The notes under the pieces are model-generated. The model was given only the letters and a program-made list of their open reading frames with translations. It did not search any database and was not told the origin of the DNA. From an uncultured Desulfomonile sp. (GTDB taxonomy: Bacteria; Desulfobacterota; Desulfomonilia; Desulfomonilales; Desulfomonilaceae), in NCBI GenBank assembly GCA_903920415.1, contig CAIXMD010000529.1:1-6401 (forward strand): a stretch of DNA of 6,401 nucleotides. Reading direction: 5' to 3'. Shown here piece after piece: positions 1-5,890 of this stretch. The translations under genes were made by a program, and so were the position numbers. Every line of letters starts with the position of its first letter. The stretch's first letter is position 1.

Positions 1-141
1 CGGCTCATAGGCTTTGAGTGCAAATGGTCGCACAAATCCAGGTCAAAAGCCCCCAGGGATTGGCTGCAAAACTACCCCGACGCCGGTTTCGAGGCGGTGT
101 CGAGTGGGAATTGGAGGGAATACCTGGAATGTAATATTTAG
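1..141 (+). CDS. C-terminal fragment of a DUF4143-family AAA ATPase (cut by window edge)
   Basis: Reading frame 1 is open from the first base to a TAG at 139-141 and gives 46 residues. Residues 4-9 read GFECKW, followed by a segment with SKAPRDWLQNYP and then hydrophobic/aromatic residues to the end. This matches the usual tail of DUF4143 proteins, where an ExK motif (E6, K8 here) belongs to a PD-(D/E)XK-like fold and is followed by a helix and a final strand. The ATPase domain and most of the DUF4143 domain would lie upstream of the window. The complete relative at 3224-4393 has the equivalent motif GVEFKY. The cellular function of this family is not well established. Family assignment rests on the short tail alone, so it is good but not certain. 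It ends 75 bases before the small peptide gene on the same strand. Confidence 0.8.
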   Translation, partial: RLIGFECKWSHKSRSKAPRDWLQNYPDAGFEAVSSGNWREYLECNI

Positions 142-164
142 CGTTTTGAACAGTGTACAGTATC

Positions 165-191
165 ATTGGTGACGGCATTGCGGTGACCAAT
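165..191. promoter_or_regulatory. Imperfect operator-like inverted repeat upstream of the small peptide gene
   Basis: ATTGGT at 165-170 and ACCAAT at 186-191 are perfect 6-bp inverted arms separated by 15 bases. Inside them GGTGAC also occurs twice in direct orientation (169-174 and 182-187). A TATCAT at 161-166 resembles a -10 box (5 of 6), but no good -35 lies 16-18 bases upstream. The element could be an operator or part of the 5' leader of the peptide mRNA. It is short enough to be chance. Confidence 0.3.
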
Positions 192-202
192 CTCTAACAA
201 AT

Positions 203-208
203 GGAGGT
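203..208 (+). promoter_or_regulatory. Strong ribosome-binding site for the small peptide gene
   Basis: GGAGGT lies nine bases (counted from GGAGG) upstream of the ATG at 217. It is the best Shine-Dalgarno match in the window and supports the 67-codon frame being truly translated rather than a chance open frame. Confidence 0.8.
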
Positions 209-216
209 AACCAAAA

Positions 217-420
217 ATGACAGACAACAAGAAGAAATGGGTAAAACCAGATCTTATAATTCTGGTGCGGAGCAATCCGGCGGAGGCGGTGTTGGGGGCG
301 TGCAAGGGTTCAGGGTGGGACCCTCAGGTGCCGGCGATGAGGGCTAATCAATGTAATGAGAGTGAGATGCGGGGCAATGGGTCGATTTGTGTGGCATGTA
401 TGGGTATTGCGGCGAGCTAG
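217..420 (+). CDS. Putative RiPP/bacteriocin-type precursor peptide, 67 aa, four cysteines
   Basis: The product begins MTDNKKKWVKPDLIILVRSN, a Lys-rich start followed by a W-x-K-P-x-L segment and a hydrophobic helix. PAEAVLGA follows at residues 21-28. The remainder (29-67) is rich in Gly, Asn and Ser, has Cys at 29, 46, 58 and 61, and ends CVACMGIAAS. This leader-plus-core layout is typical of RiPP precursors. The C39 exporter family cuts after GG, GA or GS. Cutting after G27-A28 would leave a 39-residue core with all four cysteines, with V25 at -4 and V17 at -12 as expected hydrophobic positions. I recall similar short uncharacterised proteins with KPxLIxLVR...PEEAVLxxCK leaders in anaerobes, but I know no named family. 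It is not a nitrile-hydratase-like or Nif11-like leader. An exporter with a C39 domain starts at 5891. No modification enzyme is visible in this window. Translation is very likely; the RiPP role is inferred. Confidence 0.75.
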   Translation: MTDNKKKWVKPDLIILVRSNPAEAVLGACKGSGWDPQVPAMRANQCNESEMRGNGSICVACMGIAAS

Positions 421-646
421 CCCTTCTACCCCTTGAGTCTTTGGGCTTTGGTCCTTGGGTATCCGTGAAGGAAGGCAGGGTTTACGGACCCCGCCGATAA
501 TGTACAACCCCTGTGCTGGTGATGGATATCCTGATTCTACAGTAAAGTGACAGGAAAATGAGGCTCATACCGGGACCGTTAAGGTGCCTCTCGGAAAGAT
601 CTTAATCTTCTTTTCTATCTCAGCGGCCTTCTTTGTCTTGGCCACG
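421..646. other. Intergenic stretch between convergent genes, no gene supported
   Basis: This lies between the 3' ends of the + strand peptide gene and the - strand XylF-like gene. It holds only short frames, such as a 16-codon + frame from ATG at 500 and a Lys-rich 26-codon - frame from GTG at 645, neither with a ribosome-binding site. GGGT at 479-482 and ACCC at 488-491 can form only a weak 4-bp hairpin. No convincing intrinsic terminator with a T-run is seen for either gene. Confidence 0.5.
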
Positions 647-1693
647 TCAAGGCTCGTTGCCGTAAATCTGCTCCTTGGTGTAGACACCATTCATGATAAG
701 TGACTCGAAGATGTTCTCCCTGGTGATCAGATTAGCGGGGGTAACAATAGTCGGAACATCCATTGCGCCGTTGTAGATCATCCGGTCGACTTTGATTATC
801 TCGGTAATCTTTTTTTCCGGATTTCTCGCCAGCTTGACGGCAGCCTCGGCAGCCGTTTCGGCCATCTTTTCCAGAGAATATTTCACATCAACCGCCTGTA
901 TTCCCTGGACGATATATCGAATGTTCTCGAGGTCGGCTTCGACTCCGGCCACGAACACCTTTCGAGTATCATCCAATCCCCGTTGTTTCAATGCGGATAT
1001 CACCCCTCTCGCCAATCCGTCACTGTTGCAGATGAAGGCATCCACATTGTTCTTGTACTTGGTAAGCAGCTCGTTTGTGGTTTTCATAGCTTCGTGAGGA
1101 TCCCAGTTCGTGTGAGTTTGCTGGAGAACAAGCTCCAACCCTTTGTGAGCCCTAACAGTTTCCAGCGGGCTTTCAGTCAGAAACGTGACGTCAGAGCTAC
1201 CCGGCGGCCCCAAAATAAATGCGACCCGGCCTTCTATTTTGCCGGATTTCCGGGCCTTGAACCATTCCAGCATGGCCTCACACTGCATTTTTCCTGCGGT
1301 CCACATATCCTCCAGGACCATCAAGTCGATTGGGCCGTTCATAGGGAGACTGCTGTATCCGATCACTTTCACCCCGCGCTGATTGGCCATTCTCACGAGA
1401 ATGAACGCAACCTCCGTATCCACCGGCTGCAGGACAATCACCATCACACCCTGATTCAACATGTTCTCAAATTTGGATATCTGCTCCATTTGGTTTTTGT
1501 GACAGGACTCAAAGATCGGCACCGCGCCTAAAGCTTTAGCCTTGGCCACAAAAGCCGCCCTCTCCCTTTGGTAACGTTCCTCCTGCAAGGAACTCAGAAT
1601 GAAGCCTATTTTTACCATGTCAGATGGAAAACCCTGACAGGGGATGAGTATTGTTGCCGTCAATAACACTGAAATAACAAAAGTTTTCTTCAT
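647..1693 (-). CDS. Periplasmic sugar-binding protein, XylF/RbsB-like (Peripla_BP_4 type)
   Basis: A 348-residue protein. The start is taken as ATG at 1693 because AGGTG lies six bases upstream; a GTG three codons earlier falls inside that ribosome-binding site. Residues 1-21 (MKKTFVISVLL..., ending CQG) are a signal peptide. The cysteine there lacks a proper lipobox, so the protein is probably soluble in the periplasm. The mature part starts VKIGFILSSLQEERYQRER, which closely follows the D-xylose-binding protein XylF (KIGMAIDDLRLERWQKDR from memory). Later segments also parallel XylF: SKFENMLNQGVMVIVLQPVD, NSDGLARGVISALKQRGL, GVEADLENIRYIVQGIQAV and AAEAAVKLA. The XylF GQDAD motif is GVEAD here, so the ligand may differ. 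It follows a second binding-protein gene by 90 bases on the same strand and is probably cotranscribed. No ABC permease or ATPase is adjacent, so a role in signal sensing is possible. The fold is very likely; the ligand is unknown. Confidence 0.92.
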   Translation of the reverse strand: MKKTFVISVLLTATILIPCQGFPSDMVKIGFILSSLQEERYQRERAAFVAKAKALGAVPIFESCHKNQMEQISKFENMLNQGVMVIVLQPVDTEVAFILVRMANQRGVKVIGYSSLPMNGPIDLMVLEDMWTAGKMQCEAMLEWFKARKSGKIEGRVAFILGPPGSSDVTFLTESPLETVRAHKGLELVLQQTHTNWDPHEAMKTTNELLTKYKNNVDAFICNSDGLARGVISALKQRGLDDTRKVFVAGVEADLENIRYIVQGIQAVDVKYSLEKMAETAAEAAVKLARNPEKKITEIIKVDRMIYNGAMDVPTIVTPANLITRENIFESLIMNGVYTKEQIYGNEP

Positions 1694-1783
1694 GTGTAAC
1701 ACCTGAAGCGACTACAGAAAAAGCGACCGTCCCGCACTGCCTGACCCCGCTTCTTTCAGGAAACCATTCCTCCGGACCCTCGA

Positions 1784-2995
1784 TTAATGTCTCAGAGACC
1801 ATGGTGGAACAGGATAAATATACGGCTCCAACGCAGATTCCCTGGGCCAGACTGCTTCTAATATTCCACCTTGCCACTGGCTGAGGAACATGCGCACATC
1901 ATTCTGCTGCTTCATATTCCCGCTGGAGACAAAACGGACCGGTCCAAATACCGAGATCATGTCGGTCCCTACCAGGGCGTGACGGACCCCTTCACGATTC
2001 AAAACCCCTTCAGGAGTTAAATCTGTGCATCGATTGAAAGCGTCGGCGATGACTTGCATGCAAGCGTATGCCATAGCCCCAAAGTATCTGGGGGCAATGA
2101 GAAACCGCTCTATGAAATCGCCGTAAAATTTTTCAACTCCGGCATAGGGTAGACGAGCGTTCCATAAGTCAATTGTAAAGACATAATCAGACGCCTCACC
2201 GGCCCCTAACATAAATTGCGGCATTACAAAACTACGTGCGCAGCCTACGAAGAGCTTCGGGTTGATATCCATGTCCTGGGATTGACGCATTAAAATAGCT
2301 CCCTCATTGTCTGATGAAGCTATGAAAATAACATCGGGTTGAGCTTTCTTAACCTTCTCAAGGATTAGCCTGAAATCCGACATCCCCAGCTCGAAGCTCT
2401 CTCGACCGACGACATTCCCTCCCATTGCAGTGAAATCTTTAGACAGAACTTCCGCCGCTGCCGTGCCAAAACCTGTATTCTCATAAACCAGAGCGAGGGT
2501 CCTAGCGTTTACCACTTCATTTAAAAAGGACAGGAGCGCCCCAAAGTATTGACTCAAGGGCGGCGCCATGTGAAACACATAATTTCCATCCAGTTCGAGG
2601 GCTTCTTTGACGGAAGCCGATGTCTCCAGGCATGGGACCCTTCTTTCCTGAGCAATTTTCTCTATCTCCGATACAGCTTCAAAACTACCAGCGCCAATCA
2701 AAACAAGCACCCCATCCTCGGAAATCAATTTCTTGGCCGCTGACCGGGCGAGGTCCGGCTGATCGTTGTCATCCTCGATGATGAGGCTCACCTGCTGTCC
2801 CCTGATGCCGCCGGCCCTGTTAATGTCATCCACTGCCATTGAAAGCGCATTCTTCAGAATCTCGCCTGTTTGGGCTCGTTCTCCAGTCATGGGAATCACC
2901 GCCCCGACCTTCAATAAACCCATTGCGGACGAGACTTGACACATCAACAGTACGAGAGCAATGAGAATCGCAGGCCAATACATGAACCTTCTCAT
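1784..2995 (-). CDS. Branched-chain-amino-acid-type periplasmic binding protein, LivJ/LivK-like (Peripla_BP_6)
   Basis: A 403-residue protein with a signal peptide at residues 1-24 (MRRFMYW..., hydrophobic stretch, VSSA cleavage site). The mature N terminus KVGAVIPMTGERAQTGE, then ALSMAVDDINRAGGIRGQ and IEDDNDQP, is the hallmark of the LivJ/AmiC/urea-amide-binding superfamily. Next come LIGAGSFEAVSEI and RVPCLETSAS, which fall where LivJ contacts its ligand backbone. YENTGFGTAAAEVLSKDF and QPDVIFIASSDNEG are typical second-lobe strands. The family binds amino acids, amides, aromatic acids or similar small molecules; the ligand cannot be read here. A second ATG at 2983 is an alternative start, and neither start has a strong ribosome-binding site. 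A good promoter lies upstream and the XylF-like gene lies 90 bases downstream. The absence of LivH/M/G/F-like partners is notable. Confidence 0.93.
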   Translation of the reverse strand: MRRFMYWPAILIALVLLMCQVSSAMGLLKVGAVIPMTGERAQTGEILKNALSMAVDDINRAGGIRGQQVSLIIEDDNDQPDLARSAAKKLISEDGVLVLIGAGSFEAVSEIEKIAQERRVPCLETSASVKEALELDGNYVFHMAPPLSQYFGALLSFLNEVVNARTLALVYENTGFGTAAAEVLSKDFTAMGGNVVGRESFELGMSDFRLILEKVKKAQPDVIFIASSDNEGAILMRQSQDMDINPKLFVGCARSFVMPQFMLGAGEASDYVFTIDLWNARLPYAGVEKFYGDFIERFLIAPRYFGAMAYACMQVIADAFNRCTDLTPEGVLNREGVRHALVGTDMISVFGPVRFVSSGNMKQQNDVRMFLSQWQGGILEAVWPRESALEPYIYPVPPWSLRH

Positions 2996-3051
2996 GGCAT
3001 ATCCAGGAAAGCATTGGTAATATAATTATCGGGCTCAAGCGCCTATTGTGG

Positions 3052-3079
3052 ATAATGGACGGGATCAATCAATTGTCAA
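3052..3079 (-). promoter_or_regulatory. Sigma-70-type promoter for the two binding-protein genes
   Basis: On the - strand a perfect TTGACA -35 box (3079-3074) is followed after 16 bases by CATTAT (3057-3052; 4 of 6 to TATAAT). This would place the transcript start about 45 bases before the ATG at 2995. It is the best promoter-like match found upstream of this gene. Confidence 0.45.
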
Positions 3080-3128
3080 GCGCAAAGTGCCTGTGGATCC
3101 GTTGCTGTAGGCCTGAAAGACCGAAAAT

Positions 3129-3171
3129 GGGCAGATGCCCTGGCTCACTGGCGGCAAGGTCCGTAGACCTT
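3129..3171. other. Two small perfect hairpins in the gap after the ATPase gene
   Basis: GGGC/GCCC at 3129-3132 and 3137-3140 with a 4-base loop, and AAGGTC/GACCTT at 3156-3161 and 3166-3171 with a CGTA loop. They lie 53-95 bases beyond the stop codon of the - strand ATPase and may fold in its 3' transcript. There is no T-run on the - strand beyond them, so a classic intrinsic terminator is not supported. Confidence 0.3.
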
Positions 3172-3223
3172 ACGTTGTCTGTTGCATGAGTTCAAGAAGC
3201 AGGCGCAAACAGGGATATTGGTT

Positions 3224-4393
3224 TCAGGGTAAACCCCACTCTTTGTCAATCATATAATTCCAGACGACTCCAATGTCACACAGGGGGAGAACCAGGATTT
3301 TTTCCGCCAGCCTATAGGATGTGCGCCCGGGGTAGATGACCCACAGACCGGCCAGTTCCAGTTCTTCCATGGCCGCCTTCATGGACCGGGTTAACCGGGG
3401 AGCATCCTGGTACTTGAATTCCACGCCCCAGTTCAGTCCACCCCATTGCCATAACAGATCAAGTTCCGAACCAGAATGGGTTCGCCAGAAGTAGAGTTCC
3501 TGCTCCTCACGGTTCAGGACCCGGCAAATGGATTCGAGCGCGAACCCTTCCCACGAAGCGCCAAGTTTCGGGGTAGATTGTAGTTGATCCTCTGTTTCGA
3601 TGGACATAAGGGCATGATACAGGCCGGAATCCCGCATGAACAGCTTCGGCCTCCTGACAATCCGCTTTCCGATATTTACCGCCCAAGGCTGCAGAAGACG
3701 GATCATGAACGCTCCCTCCAGAATCTCGCAGTACCTGCGCACCGTCATGTCGGAGACACCGAAAGATCGTCCCAGTTCGGAATAATTCAGGATTTGCCCG
3801 TGATAATGGCTCAGCATGGTCCAGAATCTTCGCAGGGTTCGGGCCGGAATGGTGATCCCCAATTGAGGAATATCGCGCTCGAGAAATGTAGAAATGTATT
3901 GCCGACGCCAGATAAGACTTTCTTCGTCCGTCGCCGAAAGGAATGATCGGGGCAGCCCGCCCCGCAACCACAGGGCGTTCATATATTTTGACCCGACGTC
4001 ACTCAACCGGAACCCGCCCAGTTGATAATAAGCGATTCGTCCGGCAAGTGTCTCCGAACTCTGCTGGATCAGGTCACGGGATGCGCTTCCCAGAATCAGA
4101 TACTTCTGATGGTCGTCGCGGTCGACAAGGAAGCGAAGCAGTGGAAATATGTCCGGCATGCGCTGGATTTCGTCGATGACAATCAGTCCGGCCAGGTTTT
4201 CGAGGGCCAGTTGCGGTTGATCCAACCTGGCCGCATCCCGTGGATTCTCCAGATCGAATAAGTGGTCCGCCTTGAAAAACCGGGCCAGGGTCGTCTTTCC
4301 GCACTGGCGCGGCCCCAGGATCGTCGTCACGGGAAAGAGTTCGATCAGCTTTGCAACCGCCTGGACGTCCTGATTTCTCTCAACCATCTCCAT
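3224..4393 (-). CDS. AAA_14/DUF4143 family ATPase
   Basis: A 389-residue protein, normal length for the family. Walker A is GPRQCGKT at residues 27-34 and Walker B is LIVIDE at 70-75, followed by IQRMPDIFPLLR. LILGSAS at 99-105 is the sensor-1-like strand, and GGLPRSFL at 145-152 and LERDIPQLG at 171-179 are family signatures. A winged-helix-like segment (about 200-233, with SELGRSFGVSDMTVRRYCEIL) suggests nucleic-acid contact. The C-terminal DUF4143 part carries FWRTHSGSELDLL (E310, D312) and GVEFKY (E325, K327), which look like a PD-(D/E)XK-type fold. All key ATPase residues are present. The true substrate of this widespread family is not established. The ATG at 4393 is in frame with an upstream TAG, and no clear ribosome-binding site is seen; ATG at 4387 is also possible. 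It is divergent from the exporter genes and is a second member of the family whose tail ends at 141. Confidence 0.93.
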   Translation of the reverse strand: MEMVERNQDVQAVAKLIELFPVTTILGPRQCGKTTLARFFKADHLFDLENPRDAARLDQPQLALENLAGLIVIDEIQRMPDIFPLLRFLVDRDDHQKYLILGSASRDLIQQSSETLAGRIAYYQLGGFRLSDVGSKYMNALWLRGGLPRSFLSATDEESLIWRRQYISTFLERDIPQLGITIPARTLRRFWTMLSHYHGQILNYSELGRSFGVSDMTVRRYCEILEGAFMIRLLQPWAVNIGKRIVRRPKLFMRDSGLYHALMSIETEDQLQSTPKLGASWEGFALESICRVLNREEQELYFWRTHSGSELDLLWQWGGLNWGVEFKYQDAPRLTRSMKAAMEELELAGLWVIYPGRTSYRLAEKILVLPLCDIGVVWNYMIDKEWGLP

Positions 4394-4644
4394 GGAGGAA
4401 GACTACTCAATTATCATCGAAATATCAAGCGTCATGTATGATATTTCAAGGCTGATTACGCTCAATGCCAACACTCAGTCGACAAGAAAAAGAACGGCCA
4501 GTACCCCAGCCAACCGCTCTTATTACGTCGGAGTTTATATTTTCTGGTGTCGAACATGAGTTAGGAGTATATTTAAGCATTACATACAGAAGTAATTCAG
4601 CATAATCAGATGTCTATGACGTCCGAGAGGAGTCCCCAGGTCGT
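4394..4644. other. Divergent intergenic region between the ATPase gene and the exporter pair
   Basis: It is A/T-richer than the flanking genes and must hold promoters in both directions. The ATPase-side promoter and inverted repeat are listed separately. For the exporter side the best -10-like hexamer is CATAAT at 4601-4606, but no convincing -35 is spaced from it, so no promoter is called. No small open frame with a ribosome-binding site was found in it. Confidence 0.5.
4419..4449 (-). promoter_or_regulatory. Perfect 9-bp inverted repeat on the likely promoter of the DUF4143 ATPase gene
   Basis: GAAATATCA at 4419-4427 and TGATATTTC at 4439-4447 are exact inverted arms with an 11-base spacer, so arm centres are 20 bp (two helical turns) apart. 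On the - strand TTGAAA (4449-4444; 5 of 6 to the -35 consensus), a 17-base spacer and GATATT (4426-4421; 4 of 6 to the -10) form a promoter whose two boxes largely coincide with the arms. The layout suits a dimeric repressor that could autoregulate the ATPase gene. A GATAAT at 4415-4410 is another -10 candidate but lacks a -35. Confidence 0.5.
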
Positions 4645-5889
4645 ATGGCGAAGCCCGGCAAAGAAGTTATGAATCGGATAGAGACGCCTGATCAACTCGA
4701 CGAGTTTCTCCGTTTCAAATCCACGAAGAGCTGGCTGGCCCTGGCGTCAATGACCGGTATCGTTACACTGGCCGTCATCTGGGGAATTTTCGGTGAGGTG
4801 CAGACAAAGGTCGAGGGCACAGCCATCCTTTTATCAGAGGGAGGTTTGTTTCAAATCGTCGCTAAAGAGTCTGGCCATCTTCAGGAGTGTAAGGTTCGCT
4901 CAGGTGACATCATTCAAAAAAAACAAATCGTAGCTGTTGTCTCCAATCCCCAACTTGAAAACCAGATCAGCATAAAGCAGGCGGAAATCGATTCGATAAG
5001 AGCAAGCCGTTTCAAACAGTCTCAACTGATTCTTGCCAAGACAGACGCTCAAAAGCGCGTGTTTGAAACGCAAAGACTGCAATTAATACAGAGGAAGGTG
5101 TTCATCGAACGACGTCTCAGGGCGCTGGACGAGCGGGTAAGAACTTATGAGGAACTGCTGAAGGAAGGAGCGGCTACTCGCCAAGCGTATCTCAACTCCA
5201 AATTGGAGTATGAAAAAGCGGTGGAAGAGGGGGCGACGGTCGACACCGAGTTGAACGAGGCGATATTGAAAAGGCGAGAGTTGGAGGCCACTGTTCACGA
5301 TCAGCTCTTTCAACTAAAGTTCAAACTTAGCCTGGCCGAGGGAGAGCTTAACGCTCTGCAAAAGAAAATGGATCTGACGACCTCTATCCGAAGCGATTTT
5401 CACGGTCGGGTGATTGAAGTATTGGCGAGGCAGGGACAGCGTGTTCAGGAGGGACAGCCCATCGTGACTTGTGATAGGGCTCTCACCGAACTGGAGGTCG
5501 AGATATTCGTCCCGGCAGCCGAAGGAAAGAAGATCCTTCCCGGAATGACAATACAAGTGGCCCCGTCGACTGTTCAGCGTGAGGAGTACGGGTTCATGAC
5601 CGGGAAAGTGTCTAGTGTGGATATATTCCCGATCTCCAGGGACGCTCTACTTTCGTGGCTGAAGAATGACAAACTTGTGGATTCCGTCATGCAAAAGGGC
5701 CCCTTGCTGTCCGTTCTCGGATCGCTCGATCGTGACCCTTCGACCAAGAGCGGCTTCCATTGGTCATCTCTCAAGGGAGCGGACGTGGAACTCACCGCAG
5801 GAACCATGGGGACAGCCGAAGTGGTGGTTTCGAAGCAGCCGCCGGCCGCTCTGGTATTACCCGCGATAAAGAAGTGGTTGGGCATCTGA
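4645..5889 (+). CDS. NHLM-type bacteriocin system secretion protein (HlyD-like membrane-fusion protein)
   Basis: A 414-residue periplasmic adaptor that would link the inner-membrane ABC exporter to the outer membrane. Residues 12-30 (RIETPDQLDEFLRFKSTKSW) form a short cytoplasmic tail. Residues 30-50 (WLALASMTGIVTLAVIWGIFG) are the single membrane anchor, followed by EVQTKVEGTAILLSEGG. A first lipoyl-like half is at about 67-100, a long charged coiled coil at about 100-245, and the second lipoyl half (DFHGRVIEVLARQGQRVQEG) and beta-barrel domain follow. The W-x-x-x-G anchor, the VxGxGxL-like post-membrane motif and the length resemble the NHLM secretion protein model (TIGR03794 from memory). 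AGGAG at 4628-4632 lies 12 bases before ATG 4645, a rather long spacing; ATG 4669 is an alternative start. The next gene starts one base after its stop, so the two are cotranscribed and probably translationally coupled. Confidence 0.9.
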   Translation: MAKPGKEVMNRIETPDQLDEFLRFKSTKSWLALASMTGIVTLAVIWGIFGEVQTKVEGTAILLSEGGLFQIVAKESGHLQECKVRSGDIIQKKQIVAVVSNPQLENQISIKQAEIDSIRASRFKQSQLILAKTDAQKRVFETQRLQLIQRKVFIERRLRALDERVRTYEELLKEGAATRQAYLNSKLEYEKAVEEGATVDTELNEAILKRRELEATVHDQLFQLKFKLSLAEGELNALQKKMDLTTSIRSDFHGRVIEVLARQGQRVQEGQPIVTCDRALTELEVEIFVPAAEGKKILPGMTIQVAPSTVQREEYGFMTGKVSSVDIFPISRDALLSWLKNDKLVDSVMQKGPLLSVLGSLDRDPSTKSGFHWSSLKGADVELTAGTMGTAEVVVSKQPPAALVLPAIKKWLGI

Positions 5890-5890
5890 A

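Noticed and set aside
310..507. 65-codon - strand open frame overlapping the peptide gene
   Set aside because: It lies antisense to a gene with a strong ribosome-binding site, has no start signal of its own and no family resemblance.
500..550. Short + strand frame MYNPCAGDGYPDSTVK after the peptide gene
   Set aside because: Only 16 codons, no ribosome-binding site, and no leader-like features. Not enough to call a second precursor.
565..645. Lys-rich - strand frame from GTG 645 (VAKTKKAAEIEKKIKIF..., 26 codons) just past the XylF-like gene
   Set aside because: It looks protein-like in composition and could be a remnant of a lost gene. It has no ribosome-binding site and no recognisable family, and the XylF-like protein already ends where its family normally does.
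983..1531. 182-codon + strand open frame inside the XylF-like gene
   Set aside because: Fully antisense to a well-recognised binding protein; the frame is a shadow of its codon pattern.
1758..1771. AGGAA/TTCCT hairpin between the two binding-protein genes
   Set aside because: Five-base stem with no T-run; too weak to be a terminator or an argument against cotranscription.
3507..3971. 154-codon - strand frame inside the DUF4143 ATPase gene
   Set aside because: Overlaps the intact ATPase reading frame on the same strand and has no recognisable domain; it is not a frameshift product because the main frame is unbroken.
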